A program made the translations under genes and the position numbers. This document shows positions 11,201-22,407 of a stretch of DNA of 64,000 bases, one piece after another. The stretch is from assembly GCA_964017235.1 (NCBI GenBank), contig OZ024927.1:45079293-45143292 (forward strand), read 5' to 3'. This DNA is from Sabellastarte sp. h YS-2021. Taxonomy: Eukaryota; Annelida; Polychaeta; Sabellida; Sabellidae. Every line of letters begins with the position of its first letter. Positions within the stretch are counted from its first letter, which is position 1. The notes under the pieces were generated by a model. It did not search any database, had not been told where the DNA came from, and saw only the letters and a program-made list of their open reading frames with translations.

Positions 11201-12274
11201 AAATATCTTGACGCAAAACATGTCTCACATTTTTTCACAGTTGTCTCGCCTTTTCAAGTGAAGGGAGACAGTCTGTCTCGCATTCATTTTTGACGACAGC
11301 GAACACTGCGAGGTGAACTTAATTTGAAAGATCTAAAAAATAATTTTTATTTTGTGGGAAAACTTGCTTGTAGACAAAGAAACTCATTGCATGTAAGTTT
11401 ATATATTTTTAAATATGCTCAGGAATAAAATGAGGTTTGTATGTTTTTGTGTAAGAGCCATTGATTTTAGTTTGAAATAAAAAATATGCTTCCCATTACG
11501 GGGGAAGGGGGTGGGTGGGTTAGGGGTGTAAATAAACTTTTTTTTTCTTTCTATGTTAAGAAAATACAGCTCTCAAGTTAATAGAGTAATCTGTGAATTG
11601 TAATACCTTTTATTTATCATTTTAACTCCATATATCAATGTACTTTCCCTCTTTGTATGGCTGACATTTGTAAGCTCCTGATGGGGGATTGTCAACCCTC
11701 GCCCCTCGCAGGGTAAAGCTAAAATTTGTGCAAAAAGTGTAAATAAAGATGAATAATGCTGAAAAAAATACTCTCGTGAACATTTTTGCACAAAATATTT
11801 AAATTGTAATCAATTTTCTATACAATTTATACATAAATTATTCTATATATTACAGATGAAGGAAGTACTGATAGTTCTAAAAAAAGTGTTTTTGAAGAAA
11901 AACTGTCAGAATCTCCGATCCCCAGAAAACCTGAAAGAGAGAAGAGGCAGTTGAAACCAACAACAAAGGCCAAAATTATACACACTTCTGTACACAAACC
12001 ATCGAAACCTTTACATACAGCTGTACATAAACCCTCCAAAACCCTGAATTTGTGTTCAGACATGTCTCACAATAAGGCCAAGGAGATGACCCTAATGAAA
12101 GATGTGGACACTAAAGACAAAGAGAAGGAAGGTAGTAAGGAGGGCAAGGAGGGTGCAAGTGCAAAACACACTGATCTCTACAGTTCTCTGACTGCTGAGA
12201 AGTCCCTGCAGTATGCTATCATACTGGCAGAAATCAACAGGAAGTTCATGTGTCAGAACTTCAAACCCTCATAG
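8198..12274 (+). CDS. Complete four-exon gene for a 222-residue basic, probably nuclear protein (unrecognised)
   Basis: The joined exons 8198-8219, 9322-9413, 9680-9815 and 11856-12274 give 669 nt, one open frame from ATG to TAG, with consistent intron phases (1, 0, 1) and GT/AG borders. The start is the first ATG after an acceptor at 8188, so a 5' untranslated exon lies upstream. The protein begins MTENAGKGQSLRPRRTERAH, is rich in Lys, Arg and Ser, and has an AT-hook-like KKKGRPRN at ~54-61. An acidic stretch follows (KNEDEGSRDNDEGS), then a duplicated VHKPSK motif, a charged KDKEKEGSKEGKEG run, and a hydrophobic, probably helical C-terminus (AEKSLQYAIILAEINRKFM). I do not recognise the family; DNA or chromatin association is inferred from composition and the AT-hook-like core. 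Intron 3 holds two hAT-like elements and a SINE-like copy. Confidence 0.75.
9322..9413 (+). CDS. Second coding exon of the AT-hook-like gene
   Basis: The acceptor is AATTAG|GTCAG and the donor AAAAGG|GTAAGA, close to consensus. The exon codes for GQSLRPRRTERAHRGKPDFY and then SPSDYENPFKR. The frame is open only in the phase set by the first exon. Confidence 0.75.
9680..9815 (+). CDS. Third coding exon, with AT-hook-like motif
   Basis: The acceptor is TATGTTTTCAG|C and the donor AATG|GTAATT. It encodes 45 residues starting QRKRTSSAEAEIVKKKGRPR, a bipartite-NLS-like and AT-hook-like basic stretch, and ends in the acidic EDEGSRDN. Confidence 0.78.
9884..10259. mobile_element. hAT-type MITE, 376 bp, in intron 3
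   Basis: Exact 8 bp target duplications (ATTAGAAG at 9876-9883 and 10260-10267) flank terminal inverted repeats TAGTGTTGGTATCG (left) and TAGTGCTGGTATTG (right, complement). The interior is rich in ATATCGAT-type palindromes and has no coding potential. Eight-base duplications with TAG/CAG-starting ends are typical of hAT elements. Confidence 0.85.
10322..11308. mobile_element. hAT-like non-autonomous element with internal direct repeats, in intron 3
   Basis: The ends CAGTGTTCGCT (10322) and AGCGAACACTG (11308) are exact inverses for 11 bases. Inside, a ~220 bp block (GGCGAAACAGTCGAAACAAC ... AACAGTAATTCACGTGAGAA) is repeated two to three times between 10420 and 10990. The target duplication is unclear (GCAAGGTC against GCGAGGTG), so the superfamily is tentative. 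Confidence 0.55.
11495..11767 (+). mobile_element. SINE-like repeat, copy 1
   Basis: The stretch from GGGTGTAAATAAAC to TGAATAATGCTGAAAAAAA matches, on the opposite strand, the insertion at 31747-32069. Shared words include GTATGGCTGA, TTTGTAAGCTCCTGATGGGG and GTGCAAAAAG. It ends in a short A-run with AATAAA about 15 bases before it. Confidence 0.55.
11856..12274 (+). CDS. Terminal coding exon of the AT-hook-like gene
   Basis: The acceptor is ATATATTACAG|ATGAAGG and the stop is TAG at 12272-12274. It codes for 138 residues plus the shared codon, including the repeated VHKPSK motif and a C-terminal segment with a regular hydrophobic pattern. No strong AATAAA follows; ATTAAA occurs at ~12327, ~12471 and ~12693. 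Confidence 0.75.
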
Positions 12275-12497
12275 TACACGGTGTATGGATATGGGAAATG
12301 CAGAAAAAAAAAGTCTTTGTGATATGATTAAAATATATGTTATGCAGAGTCGAGTTAGTAGTAGTGATAATAATATTGTAAATTATGGATGGATTTTTAC
12401 GGGTCACTGGATCAAGCTTGATAAAAGCTTACTCAGAAATATTGGAGCATTTTCATGTAGATATTAAAAACAAGATATTGAGACTAGAGCCATCAAT

Positions 12498-12610
12498 AGT
12501 TAAGTGTCACTTGAAAAGGGTGCTTGTTTGGTTTTTGGGTGGGACTTCCTCACCACTGCTGCCTGCTGGATTATGCTCTCCCTTGAATATCCCCCTTATC
12601 TTATTGGTAC
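12498..12610 (+). repeat. Degenerate 5' module of element family E (E1)
   Basis: The segment AAGGGTGCTTGTTTGGTTTT ... CTCTCCCTTGAATATCCCCC matches the E left module at 16427-16505 and, on the minus strand, 32071-32165 and 33070-33175. The palindrome is decayed here. Confidence 0.5.
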
Positions 12611-13560
12611 TAAGGCTGTGTTAAGTTACCCTGCTACCCAAAAATGGTCTAAATTCTTTGAGAAGCTGAAAGTGGTGAAGCGGGTAACTAAAAAATATTA
12701 AATGCAGTGTAAATCAACAAAATATTTGGGTAAACCTTGGTATTCCGTCGGATTTCTCTACCTGGTATGAGTTTTTCATGTAATTTTCTTTTATTTATAC
12801 AGATATTTAACACTAATTGTCATAACGTTTTGTTTACATCAACCGCCAAATTTGTTGCATGGGAAAATTTTTCAACATGCTTATATTTGACCTTTTTCAA
12901 GGTCACATGATGAAACATAAATTTTTTCTGCTTGTCACTGCCACTTAGCAAAAATTGCTTACTCCAGTAAAGTATAATTTTACATTCATGTTAATCATAG
13001 CAATATCTTTGGTTGATTAGATTTTAGGAGCAATTGGACCAAAATTGAGTGATATTTGAGTGTTTTGTATACCAGGTAGCAATGAGAAACATGAAATTCA
13101 TCAGAAACCTTGTATTACCTCCTTATTTGTTGCTTCTGCAGCCTTAAAATGTAATTGGAGGTACGAGAAAGACCATACAGGGAGTCTAAAAACTGGTCAG
13201 ATTTCTCCCAGCTCCCCCATCCATCCTGTTACTGGTCAAACTGGGGTCATATATCCACAGATTTTGTGTTTTGGGCTTATGTCTACTTCAGTATTGCTTT
13301 TGAAGCTTTCGGATTTATTAGGAGGCAATTAGAAACCATATACAGGTAAAAAGCTGGTCAAATTTATAAAATCGCATTATGTAGGGTTTTGGGTTTATAC
13401 TAGTGCTGTGACTCAGCCATTTGTAGAGAGTGGATTATCGCCCACCTCGGATTGATTAATCATTCGATTTAAACGACCGTCATTAAAAATAACAAAAAGT
13501 CATTACATTAGCATAACTGAACATATTTGTACTCTCAACCAACAAAATAATAAAATTGTA
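12611..13560 (+). repeat. Sparse E-family array units in otherwise non-coding sequence
   Basis: A unit near 13190-13370 (CTGGTCAGATTT, ATATCCACAGATTTTGTGTTTT, GAAACCATATACAG, AAGCTGGTCAAATTTA) recurs in diverged form at 13840-13925 and 17360-17500. At ~13403 TAGTGCTGTGAC looks like a hAT-type end without a visible partner. I see no gene. Confidence 0.45.
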
Positions 13561-13795
13561 TTTGAAGAATATCATTGTTAACATGTGCAAGTTAGAACAC
13601 ATGAGGTCTCTGAGTCATGTGGGATTTCCTAGCAATAGGTTAAAATAATATATGCAAATTAGAAAATGTGAGGTCACAGAATTCTGTGAGATTTTCTAGC
13701 AATTTTGTAAAATAAACTGTGCAAATTAGAAAATGTGAGAACTCTGAATTCTGTGGCATTTCTTCCTAGGAATATTTTAATATAAACTATGAGGA
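13560..13795 (+). repeat. Three ~69 bp direct repeats
   Basis: The phrase GCAAATTAGAAAATGTGAG, then CTCTGAATTCTGTG and TTTTCTAGCAA, occurs three times with moderate divergence. A C-run follows at ~13808. Confidence 0.7.
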
Positions 13796-14089
13796 AAAGG
13801 CGGTCGCCCCCCCCCCCATCTCATGGATCAAACTGAGGGTTATTGTTGGTTTTAGAGCTTTACAATATATTAGTAGGTAATAGGAATCCATATACAGGGA
13901 GTCAAGAAGTCTGGTCTTGTTGGCAATATTGGAATCAAACCTGAAATCTGAAGCAATCATAACCGTTTATCTTGTGTTTTTGTAGAGGTTAATGTGTTTT
14001 TGATCAAAACTCTGATGTTTTGTTTTTAGTATCTTCATTTTTTGTTTGCAGTTATCCGTTTGGGAGTGTATAAAATGCAATTTTCTTTA

Positions 14090-16000
14090 ATCCCAGAATT
14101 GCAAAGTTGAAGGTGAGGGGGCATTTTATAGGGAAGGTCATAGGGGAATTTATACAAATGAATAGAGTATTCCCTTTTTATGTCAGCAGACTTGTCAGTC
14201 AGCTAACATTATGTCGTCACTCTGCGGTATCCACATCTGTGTGAACATTTTCTCCGACGAAACTACAAGAGCCTGTGAGTTTTAAAAGATACCTTATCTA
14301 TCAAAGATGATAAATCGTAAAATTCATGCAGATCTGCAAAGTGTGAAAATTTCAACACTTTATCACAATTTTCTCATTGACTATTGAAGGGATTTCTCTC
14401 TTATCTTGCATATATACATGTATGCTAGGCTACAGGTAGATTCCCTTTTGTGAGTACAAGACTTGGATCTTTTTTAATTATTATTTTATAAATTTTTAAA
14501 ATATTTTTTCTGCATTAAAATTCATGAAATCATGCACTAAATCACTTATAACTTGAAAAGTATTTCATTTAGAGCATTTTACTAAAATATGCTATTCAGC
14601 TACTTTTCCCATAGCTATAACCTGGTGAGTAACTTGGGCATCTATCCCCATAGCTAAGTGAGTAATAGCTACTTTCTGACTTTTCAGTAACTTCCATCAT
14701 GAGTAAAATGACTTGTAACTTTAAAACTATTGCATTTAGAGAATTTTGTATAAATATATTATTCAGCTACTTTTGGGTCAGCTATAACATAGTAAAATTT
14801 CAGACCTGTAGCTCATTGCATAGTTGAATAATAGCTGCTTTGAGGTTTTCACTGTTGAGTGAATCAGTTGTAACTTGAAAACTATTGTATTTAGATTATT
14901 TTGTTTAAATATGTTATTCCCATACTTTTGGGTCAGCCATAACATACTAAAATAGCAGACCTGTAACTCATGGCATACCTGAGCAATATATACTTTCAGG
15001 TTCTCACTGTTGAGTAAATCAGTTGTAACGTGAAAACTATTGCATTTACAGTAATTTCTTTACATATGTTATTCACCTACTTTTCAGTCCTCTTATAACA
15101 TAGTGAAATTTCAGACCTGTAACTCATTGCATAGCTGAGTAATAGCTACTTTGAGGTTCTCACTGTTGAGTAAATCAGTTTTAACTTGAAAACTATTGCA
15201 TATACAGTATTTTGTTTTAATATGTTTTTCACCTAATTTTGGATCAGCTATAACATAGTAAAATTGCAGACCTGTAGCTCATTGCATAGATGAACAATAG
15301 CTATTTTCAGGTTTTCACCATTGAGTTAATCAGTTGTAACTTGAAAACTATTGCATTTACAGTATTTTCTATAGTATGTTATTCACCTACTTTCCAGATA
15401 GTGAATTTGCAACCTGTACCTCATTGCATAGTTGAGTAATAGCTACTTTCAGGTTATTACTGTTGAGCAAATCAGTTGTATCTCGGAAACTATTGCAATT
15501 TAGAGTAATTTCTTTAAATATGTTATTCACCTACTTTTGGGTCAGCTATAACATAGTAAAATTACAGACCTGTACTTCATTGCATAGCTGAGGAATAGTT
15601 ACTTTGAGGTTTTCACTATTGAGTAAATAAGTTGTAACAACTATTGCATTTTTAGAGAATTTCATTTAAATATATTATTCACCTTTGTGGTGGTCAGTTA
15701 AACTATAGTAAAATTTTAGAACTCTAGCTCATTACATAGCCGATCAAAAACCACTTTGAGATTCTCATTGTTGAGTAAATCAGTTCTAACTCAAAAACTA
15801 TTGCATTTACAGTATTTTGTTTAAACATGGTATTCACATATTTTTACACCTTAATAGTTCGCTTTGTACTTTACTTCTCAAAACCAGTTGCAGGGCACAA
15901 CTTTTGTGTCTTTTTCTTCTTTCACTTCTACTCTGAAACTCAAAACACAGTCAGCTGACACAGAGCCCATTTACGGGCACTGATTGGTTGTTTTCCCTTC
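14090..16000 (+). mobile_element. Element F1: satellite-carrying element
   Basis: The leader 14090-14460 matches, inverted, 42520-42900. The array of ~155 bp units follows, and the right side ends with the hairpin GCCCATTTACGGGC (15967-15980), shared with 36270-36285 after another F array. The left end is not resolved. No coding potential. Confidence 0.5.
14530..15835 (+). repeat. Tandem array of ~155 bp units (family F), about 8 copies
   Basis: Each unit holds TAACTTGAAAACTATTGCAT, TATGTTATTCACCTACTTTT, GGGTCAGCTATAACATAGTA, GACCTGTAGCTCATTGCATA and GCTGAGTAATAGCTACTTT. Copies differ by ~10-20% by eye. Inverted copies occur at 42240-42440 and 59740-60860; direct copies at 35400-36230. Confidence 0.88.
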
Positions 16001-16426
16001 TTATAAACTTTGGGGTGCTTCATTGTTTTTGTCTACAAAAGGCTTTTTCTAGTTTTGAAATTGAAGACAAGTAAGCGTAGCTTAAAACATTGCGGACTCT
16101 GTGAAATTGAATGCTGATACTGGTACTGATACCTGTTGATTTAATTAAAAGTAAAATACAATATATAAATTTGTCAAAATTCTATGTTTTTTTCTAGGGC
16201 TGTGACGGATGCTGAAAAATGGCATCGTGTACTCGCCCTCTGACAACCGGCCCGAATTCGAGTAACCGCAAGATTTAGTATCTACCATTAGAAGTCTTCA
16301 GCAAAGAAATAGTCAGTTCCGGAAATGAAACTTTCGAAGAAAAACGTCTTCTATTTGACCATATATTATAGAATATGGAGTAAATTGTATGTTTTCAAGC
16401 GAAAATAACTTTAATTAAGCGTCCCT

Positions 16427-17500
16427 GAAAGGGCGCTTATTTGGTTTCGTGTCAGTTTCCTCACCGCCGCATTATGGTCTCCCTTGAATATCTCCCTTAT
16501 TATTGCAAGCTTTTTAACCATATTTGGCAGTTACAGTAGAACCTCGATTATCCGGCCTTCTATTATCCGAATCTCCGGATTAACCGAACCGAAACTGTGT
16601 CTCCCTACTGGCAGTACATATAATGCACCGTGTAGCGTGAGCGATAATACAGGATTTTACACAGTCGCGGAAACGGTTAATTCTAGTGCCTTATAAAACG
16701 TACCATTCACAGAAACGCCTAACTTTGATCTTTATCACCATTGTTACAATAGGGGAGGGATTAATTCACTTACACGACCCCTCTACACAACGTCTTTGAT
16801 AATGCCAATCAATGAAAGCGTGTTCGATTGGGTTTCGCAATTTATAATCTCCCGGAGTATGTCTTCACAAACTGACAACGTGTATAAAAGAAAAGACATT
16901 AACAACGCATTTCTAACCAAACATATCACTGAAGGCGTATTCGCTTGGGGTTTTGCAATAAATAATCTCCCGGAGTTTTTCAATTAACAAATGCGGGACA
17001 ATAGAAATCTCAAATTAAAACGTCAACAATGCATGAACCAACCGAACACAGCCATTTAAAATCCGTGTAATATTTTAAATAGAAATAATAATATTCACAG
17101 ATGTGGAGCAAATAAGCGACAATTAGAGGGTCAGTTACAATATATTACACAAATATATTAAATATATCATCAATGAATACCGACGTTTACATTAACTGCA
17201 TTAAACAAAATTTCTTCAATTATCGCCCACTCGGTAACCCATAGACGGTGGATTTCGGTTGCCTTCATCTATCCGAACCCCTCGGTTATCTGACCGGATT
17301 GTATGTCTCCCATGGGGTTCGGATAATTGAGGTTCTACTGTATATACCTTAGGCGTGGGAAAACTGGATTCATCAAATAGCCGATTTTGTGTTTTTGCCT
17401 TATATCTATTTTATTCTTGCTTTTAGAGATTTACAATGTATTCAGAGGTATTGGGAAACCTTATGTGAAGAGTCTAGATAGCTGGTCAGATTTACCAGAT
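16427..17500 (+). repeat. Element E2 module, split by a MITE
   Basis: It starts with the palindrome AAGCGTCCC-tgaaa-GGGCGCTT (16427-16448) and the phrase ATTATGGTCTCCCTTGAATA (16472). It continues after the MITE with E-array sequence (CGATTTTGTGTTTTTGCC, GGAAACCTTATGTGAAGAGT, AGCTGGTCAGATTTACC). Confidence 0.5.
16534..17340. mobile_element. pogo/Tigger-like MITE, 807 bp
   Basis: It is flanked by TA (16532-16533, 17341-17342). Terminal inverted repeats CAGTAGAACCTCGATTATCC and CAGTAGAACCTCAATTATCC (complement of the right end) are typical of pogo-type Tc1/mariner relatives. The interior has no transposase. Confidence 0.85.
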
Positions 17501-18101
17501 AGATGTGTTCAAAGCATTGTGTCGTAAACTTCTTGCCTTTCTAAAGGCTCACATTTTACTATGCCTTTTTCTAAAATGTAAATAGATATATGGCATTTAT
17601 AAAGCACTGTTACTCTTTAATTAAGTAGTTTTATGGTGTAACTTTCGACCTATTATAAGTATTGATGCTTTATGCATTCTTAGCCAGAGCATTTATTCAA
17701 TTAACTTTTCGCAATTTATGACCATAGAAAACAAAATAAAGCTTAAATTTTTCTTTCATGTTAATGCATGAACTTCCACACTGTCTGCTTAACTTTCACT
17801 TCTTCTCTCAGCACTGCATGTTTTTATTTTCAAAAACCTTTTTCTACTGTATATTATATTGCAGTGAACCTTTTTGGGACACTTAGTTTTTGTTAGCATA
17901 AACATTTTTCTAGTTGATAACCGAGTTTTTAAAATGGACTCGAGTACAAGCCAAGACCGCCTCGTACACCGAGGCTCAAGTACTCGTTCGCAGCCCTAGT
18001 TTTTTCAGCATTTTATCTTGTATATAGTTTGTGCCTTGCATTAATTATATTTTTAAATAATATAAAATATATAATCTGGGAACTTCCTTCTTTTTCTGCA
18101 G

Positions 18102-18230
18102 TACGTTATAGCTGGAAATCCTTCACATTTGGAGACAGTTTATGATATACCTAAATATCCTATAAGGATGGAGATGATTAGTGATAAACCTGAAGACCAA
18201 GGTTGCAACTTAGTAATAAACATGTTTTGA
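18102..18230 (+). CDS. Possible terminal exon of an unidentified gene
   Basis: A good acceptor (CTTCCTTCTTTTTCTGCAG) is followed by 42 open codons and TGA: YVIAGNPSHLETVYDIPKYP then IRMEMISDKPEDQGCNLVIN. Composition looks like protein rather than repeat, and the stretch is single-copy here. A weak donor (CAAG|GTTGCA at 18201) gives an alternative internal-exon reading. No upstream exon could be joined with confidence. Confidence 0.33.
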   Translation, partial: YVIAGNPSHLETVYDIPKYPIRMEMISDKPEDQGCNLVINMF

Positions 18231-18307
18231 CATAATTAATGGTATTCTTAGGATGTTGTATTGTGGCCTGTGACTCCACCATCTACTTTCATTATTTAGA
18301 TTTAAAA

Positions 18308-19085
18308 GACCTTGAGCATGCCCTTTTTTGGGCAGGTTGCATGTAACCAACCCACCTATTAGATTGATGTGCCCGACGTCCGTCTGTCTGTCCATCAGCA
18401 TTTTGGTTTTATGATTCTAACTTGAACACAATTCTGCCGATCAATTTGAAATTTAACAGGGTGGTTGGACACCACCTAGCCTAGGTTGCTTTTGAAGTTG
18501 GTGCCATTTGGAAAAACAAGATGGTCACCATGGCCACCATCTTGAAATTCCGATTCCAGACTCTCAACTCAACGGTACTTCAGCCATTGAAATTTAACAG
18601 GGTGTTAGGGCACCACCAAGACTAGTTGCTTTCAAAGTTGGTGCCATTTGGAATTACAAGATGGCCGCCATGGTGCCATCTTGAAATTCTGTTGCCGGAC
18701 TCTAACTCAAAGACACTTCTGCCAATTGATTTGAAACTTAACAGGTTCGTAGGACACCACCTAGGCTAGGTTGCTTTCGAAATTGGTGCCATTTGGAAAA
18801 AACAAGATGGCCACCATCTTGAAATTCTCGAAAACTCCATCTTGAAAACTGCCATCTTGGAAACTTGACGATTCCGCCCATTGATTTCAAACTTCACGGA
18901 GTGGTTGTCAGTGGGTAGTATGTCACCCAGGCCAGGTTGTTTTCAAAATTGGTACCATTTGGAAAAACAAGATGGCTGTCATCTTGAAATTCTGTTTGCA
19001 GACTATAATTCAAAGCTGCTTCTACTAGTCGATTTCAAACTTGACAATGGGGAAGGACAGAAGCCAGCACTATTTTGATATGTCC
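18308..19085 (+). mobile_element. Element I1 with diverged array of ~130 bp units
   Basis: It begins at a short palindrome (TGCCC-tttttt-GGGCA), then a CG-rich phrase (TGCCCGACGTCCGTCTGTC). Four to five units follow: AACTTGAACACAATTCTGCC, GATCAATTTGAAATTTAACA, TTGGTGCCATTTGGAA, AACAAGATGGCCGCCAT. An inverted relative lies at 52735-53060. Confidence 0.6.
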
Positions 19086-19355
19086 AGGACCAGTATCACA
19101 GCTATAATGTTGCATACATCTGGTATACAGCCATTCTGGAGACATGGCAAGTACTGGTAAGTGTTACCATCCCTGATAACTCGCCTTTTGAGGTCAAAAA
19201 CCCCAGTTTTCTTGTTTATCCTTTCCTTAGCATGGTAATGCTTTCAGGTTAAACAAGTATAATGTGGGATACTTATGTCCACAATAACAACAACTTATAC
19301 CTTAGATACCCAAGAGCATTTGTGAAGTCAGATTACAGGTATATTATGAGTGAAA

Positions 19356-21197
19356 TTGTATCCACTGTAGGCATCCAGTGAATACTTCAGTTTAGTGTTC
19401 GCTACGCCGACACGCGTAGAAATATTTTTGACTTTAACGTTCTCAGAGGAAAACTACTCCAGCTAGGTTCACCAAATTTGCAGGATATCTTTATTGGGAG
19501 GCAAGCTTCTCTGGGACTGAAATTAGCCTCATTCTGCAAAACAAGAGGGCTGCCGCCAGCATTTCTTTGAAAATTATCTACCTTTTTCTACTGGCTGGTT
19601 CTCATAGGTAGAAGGTTGAATCTCCTCACAGGCGATATATATAACAGATATACATGACCTCTACAACCTTGCAGCCATTTGACCTTGAAGCTCTTAATTC
19701 AAGGTCATGTACAGAGTGCCGAAGTACCGCATGTAGAGGACTTTAAAAGTGCCAATATCTCCCTTATTATTGGTCCCAGAGGTTTGCAATGTGAAACCCA
19801 CTTATAGGAAATTAAGGGCTGGGAATCTTTTGATGTGGTCAGATTTGACCTTGTACCCCTCCTTCAAGGTCACATGAGGAAAGCCAAACTTAAAAGTGCT
19901 TATAACTCACTTATTATTGGTCCTAGAGGCTTGCAATGCGAAACCCACTCATAGGAAATCATGGGCTGGGAATCTTCTGATGTGGTCAGATTTGACCATG
20001 AACCCCTCCTTTAATGTCAAACTAGGATAGCCAAACTTATAAGTGCTTATAACTTGCTTATTATTGGTCCTAGAGGTTTGCAATGTGAAACCAACTTGTA
20101 GGAAATCATAGGGTGGGAATCTTCTGATGTAGTCAGATTTGACCTTGAGCTCCTTCAAAGTCTAACGAGGACAGCCAAACCTAAAAAGTGCTTATAACTA
20201 ACTTATTATTGCTCCTAGAGGCTTGCAATGTGAAACCCACTTACAAGAAATCATGGGCTGGGAATCTTTTGATGTGGTCAGATTTGACCTTGTACCCCTC
20301 CTTCAAGGTCACATGAGGAAAGCCAAACTTAAAAGTGCTTATAACTCACTTATTATTGGTCCTAGAGGCTTGCAATGCGAAACCCACTCATAGGAAATCA
20401 TGGGCTGGGAATCTTCTGAGGTGGTCAGATTTGACCATGAACCCCTCCTTTAATGTCAAACTAGGATAGCCAAACTTATAAGTGCTTATAACTTGCTTAT
20501 TATTGGTCCTAGAGGTTTGCAATGTGAACCCAACTTGTAGGAAATCATAGGGTGGGAATCTTCTGATGTAGTCAGATTTGACCTTGAGCTCCTCCTTCAA
20601 AGTCTAACGAGGACAGCCAAACCTAAAAAGTGCTTCTAACTAACTTATTATTGCTCCTAGAGGCTTGCAATGTGAAACCCACTTACAAGAAATCATGGGC
20701 TGGGAATCTTTTGATGTGGTCAGATTTAATCTTTGACCCCTCCTTCAAGGTCAAACAAGGATAACCAAATTTAAAAGTGCTTATAACTTGCTTATAAGTT
20801 TTGACCTTGGGCCCCTCCTTCAAGGTCAAATGAGGATAACAAAACTTAAAAGTACTGATAACTTGCTTATTATTGGTCCTAGAGGCTTGCAATGTGAAAC
20901 CAACTTATAGGAAATCATGAGCTGGGAATCTTCTGATGTGCTCAGATTTGACCTTGAGCCCCTCCTAGGTCAAACAATGACGGCCAAAATTAAAAGAGCT
21001 TATAAGTCGCTCATTATTGATCCTAGAGGTTTGCAATGTGAAAGAAACTTAAGGAAATCATGGGCTGGGAATCTTCTGATGTGTTCAGATTTGACCTTGG
21101 GCCCCTCCTTCAAGGTCAAATGATGGTTTACTGGCTTTGGTGAGTTGCCTTTCCGGTGGATACAAATTTGCATCGGTTGTCAGATGTGTAGGTCTAG
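19356..21197 (+). mobile_element. Element A2: second full copy of family A
   Basis: It has the same ends as A1: TTGTATCCACTG (19356), a diverged palindrome, a leader (GTTCACCAAATTTGCAGGAT, TTTCTACTGGCTGGTTCTCA), the array, GGTGGATACAA (21154-21164), a hairpin with mismatch (GCATCggttgtcaGATGT), and CTAG at 21194-21197 followed by TTAAT. The leader is ~85% like A1 by eye. Confidence 0.62.
19745..21120 (+). repeat. ~147 bp unit array in A2, about 9 copies with three-unit higher order
   Basis: The units are the same type as in A1 but form a distinct subfamily (AGAGGCTTGCAATGTGAAAC in place of AGAGGTTTGGGATGGTAAAC). The block with TTTGACCTTGTACCCCTCC recurs ~439 bp later (19845 and 20283), so three-unit blocks have been duplicated. 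Confidence 0.88.
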
Positions 21198-21431
21198 TTA
21201 ATGCTTCTGAGATAAATTGCCAAACTGGTTAAAATTGGCTGAATTTTTTATGTTCTTTATGTTCACGTATTATCTTTTACTAATATTAAGGGGGTTTGTA
21301 CATAAGTACATGAAATATTATCTCCTTGGCTGTCTTAAGTTTATTATATAGTTGTGCCTTAAACGTAATATGACCTGGACAAAGTTCCTTGGTTGAATTT
21401 TAGAAAAAAAATAGATTGGGTCAATTCTATA

Positions 21432-22315
21432 CAGTCAAACCTGTGTATAAAGACCGCCCAAGGGAAATGCTAAAAACGGTCTTTTGTAGGGGTCGGTCTT
21501 TATATGAAGGCTTTATATAAATTCCTAAATTTCACTCAATTTCTCCATTCATTAAGCATTGCAATCCACAATCTATTTGACATGTTAGAGATCAGTCACA
21601 ATCAAGCATATCAGAGTATAGTGTTAACACTTGCTATTTGTGGAATCCTGATAATTGGTTTAAAATTATTATTTAACAAAATGTAAAATGTGCACAAGTA
21701 CATGTAACAGCAGACATTTTGGATTAAAAAATAGGCCATTACTAATTATACTTAAATTTCTCATTTGTAATACCCATTAAAAGCTGATTTGTGTTCTTAT
21801 CTTGTTTTACACAGACTACATTGTAAGTATCTTTATGGTAAGTAATCCATGCAAAGTTCAACCAGTTCAGTTTTCCATTCATTCACAATGTACTGATCTA
21901 CACACACCCCTTTTCCAACCCAGCTATTCATATGTCACACTTTCTTTGAAAGGATTATAGAAATCCCCTTTTTCATGATCAAAGAAAATAGGCAGGTATT
22001 TTATATCTATGTTTATTATTATAGGTGGAGGCCTTAATTGAACATGTATGTGGAAATGGACAATGGGAACAATTCATATATGGCCCATCCATTGATTATC
22101 AGTGCCCATGTTAGCCTTCAGTCTCCATTGTGTGGTCTCTTGTATGGAGGTTTTTGTGGGTCATTGGGAATAATTTTAGCGGTCTCTGGTCACAACTAAG
22201 GAGTGGTCTCTATTCGGGGTATGTTTTACATCTAAATTTCCTTGGGGGGAATAAAAGCGGTCTGAACTAGCAAGTGGTCTCTCTTCGTGAGTGGTCACAT
22301 GTACAGGTTTGACTG
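21432..22315. mobile_element. Tc1/mariner-like MITE, 884 bp
   Basis: It is flanked by TA on both sides. Ends CAGTCAAACCTGTGTATAAA and, inverted, CAGTCAAACCTGTACATG. Near both ends GGTCTCT/GGTCTTT words are repeated. There is no transposase; the short open frame at 21504-21686 is not credible. Confidence 0.8.
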
Positions 22316-22407
22316 TATATCTATTATTCCATTGGTAGGGATTGGGTATTTTCTATGTGACCCCTTGTCTCTCTGCCACAATTGTTATCTCATTCTCCTG
22401 CCATTTT

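Larger units (their letters stand above)
16197..17999. mobile_element. hAT-like element carrying nested insertions
   Basis: The left end TAGGGCTGTGACGG (16197) and right end GCAGCCCTA (17999) are inverse over ~8 bases, with further inverted words inside (GTGTACTCG / CGAGTACACG-like). Flanks TTTTTTTC and GTTTTTTC differ at one of eight bases, compatible with an old 8 bp duplication. It encloses E2 and the pogo-like MITE. Confidence 0.4.

Noticed and set aside
13403..13420. hAT terminus TAGTGCTGTGAC
   Set aside because: No partner inverted end or target duplication could be found, so not listed as an element.
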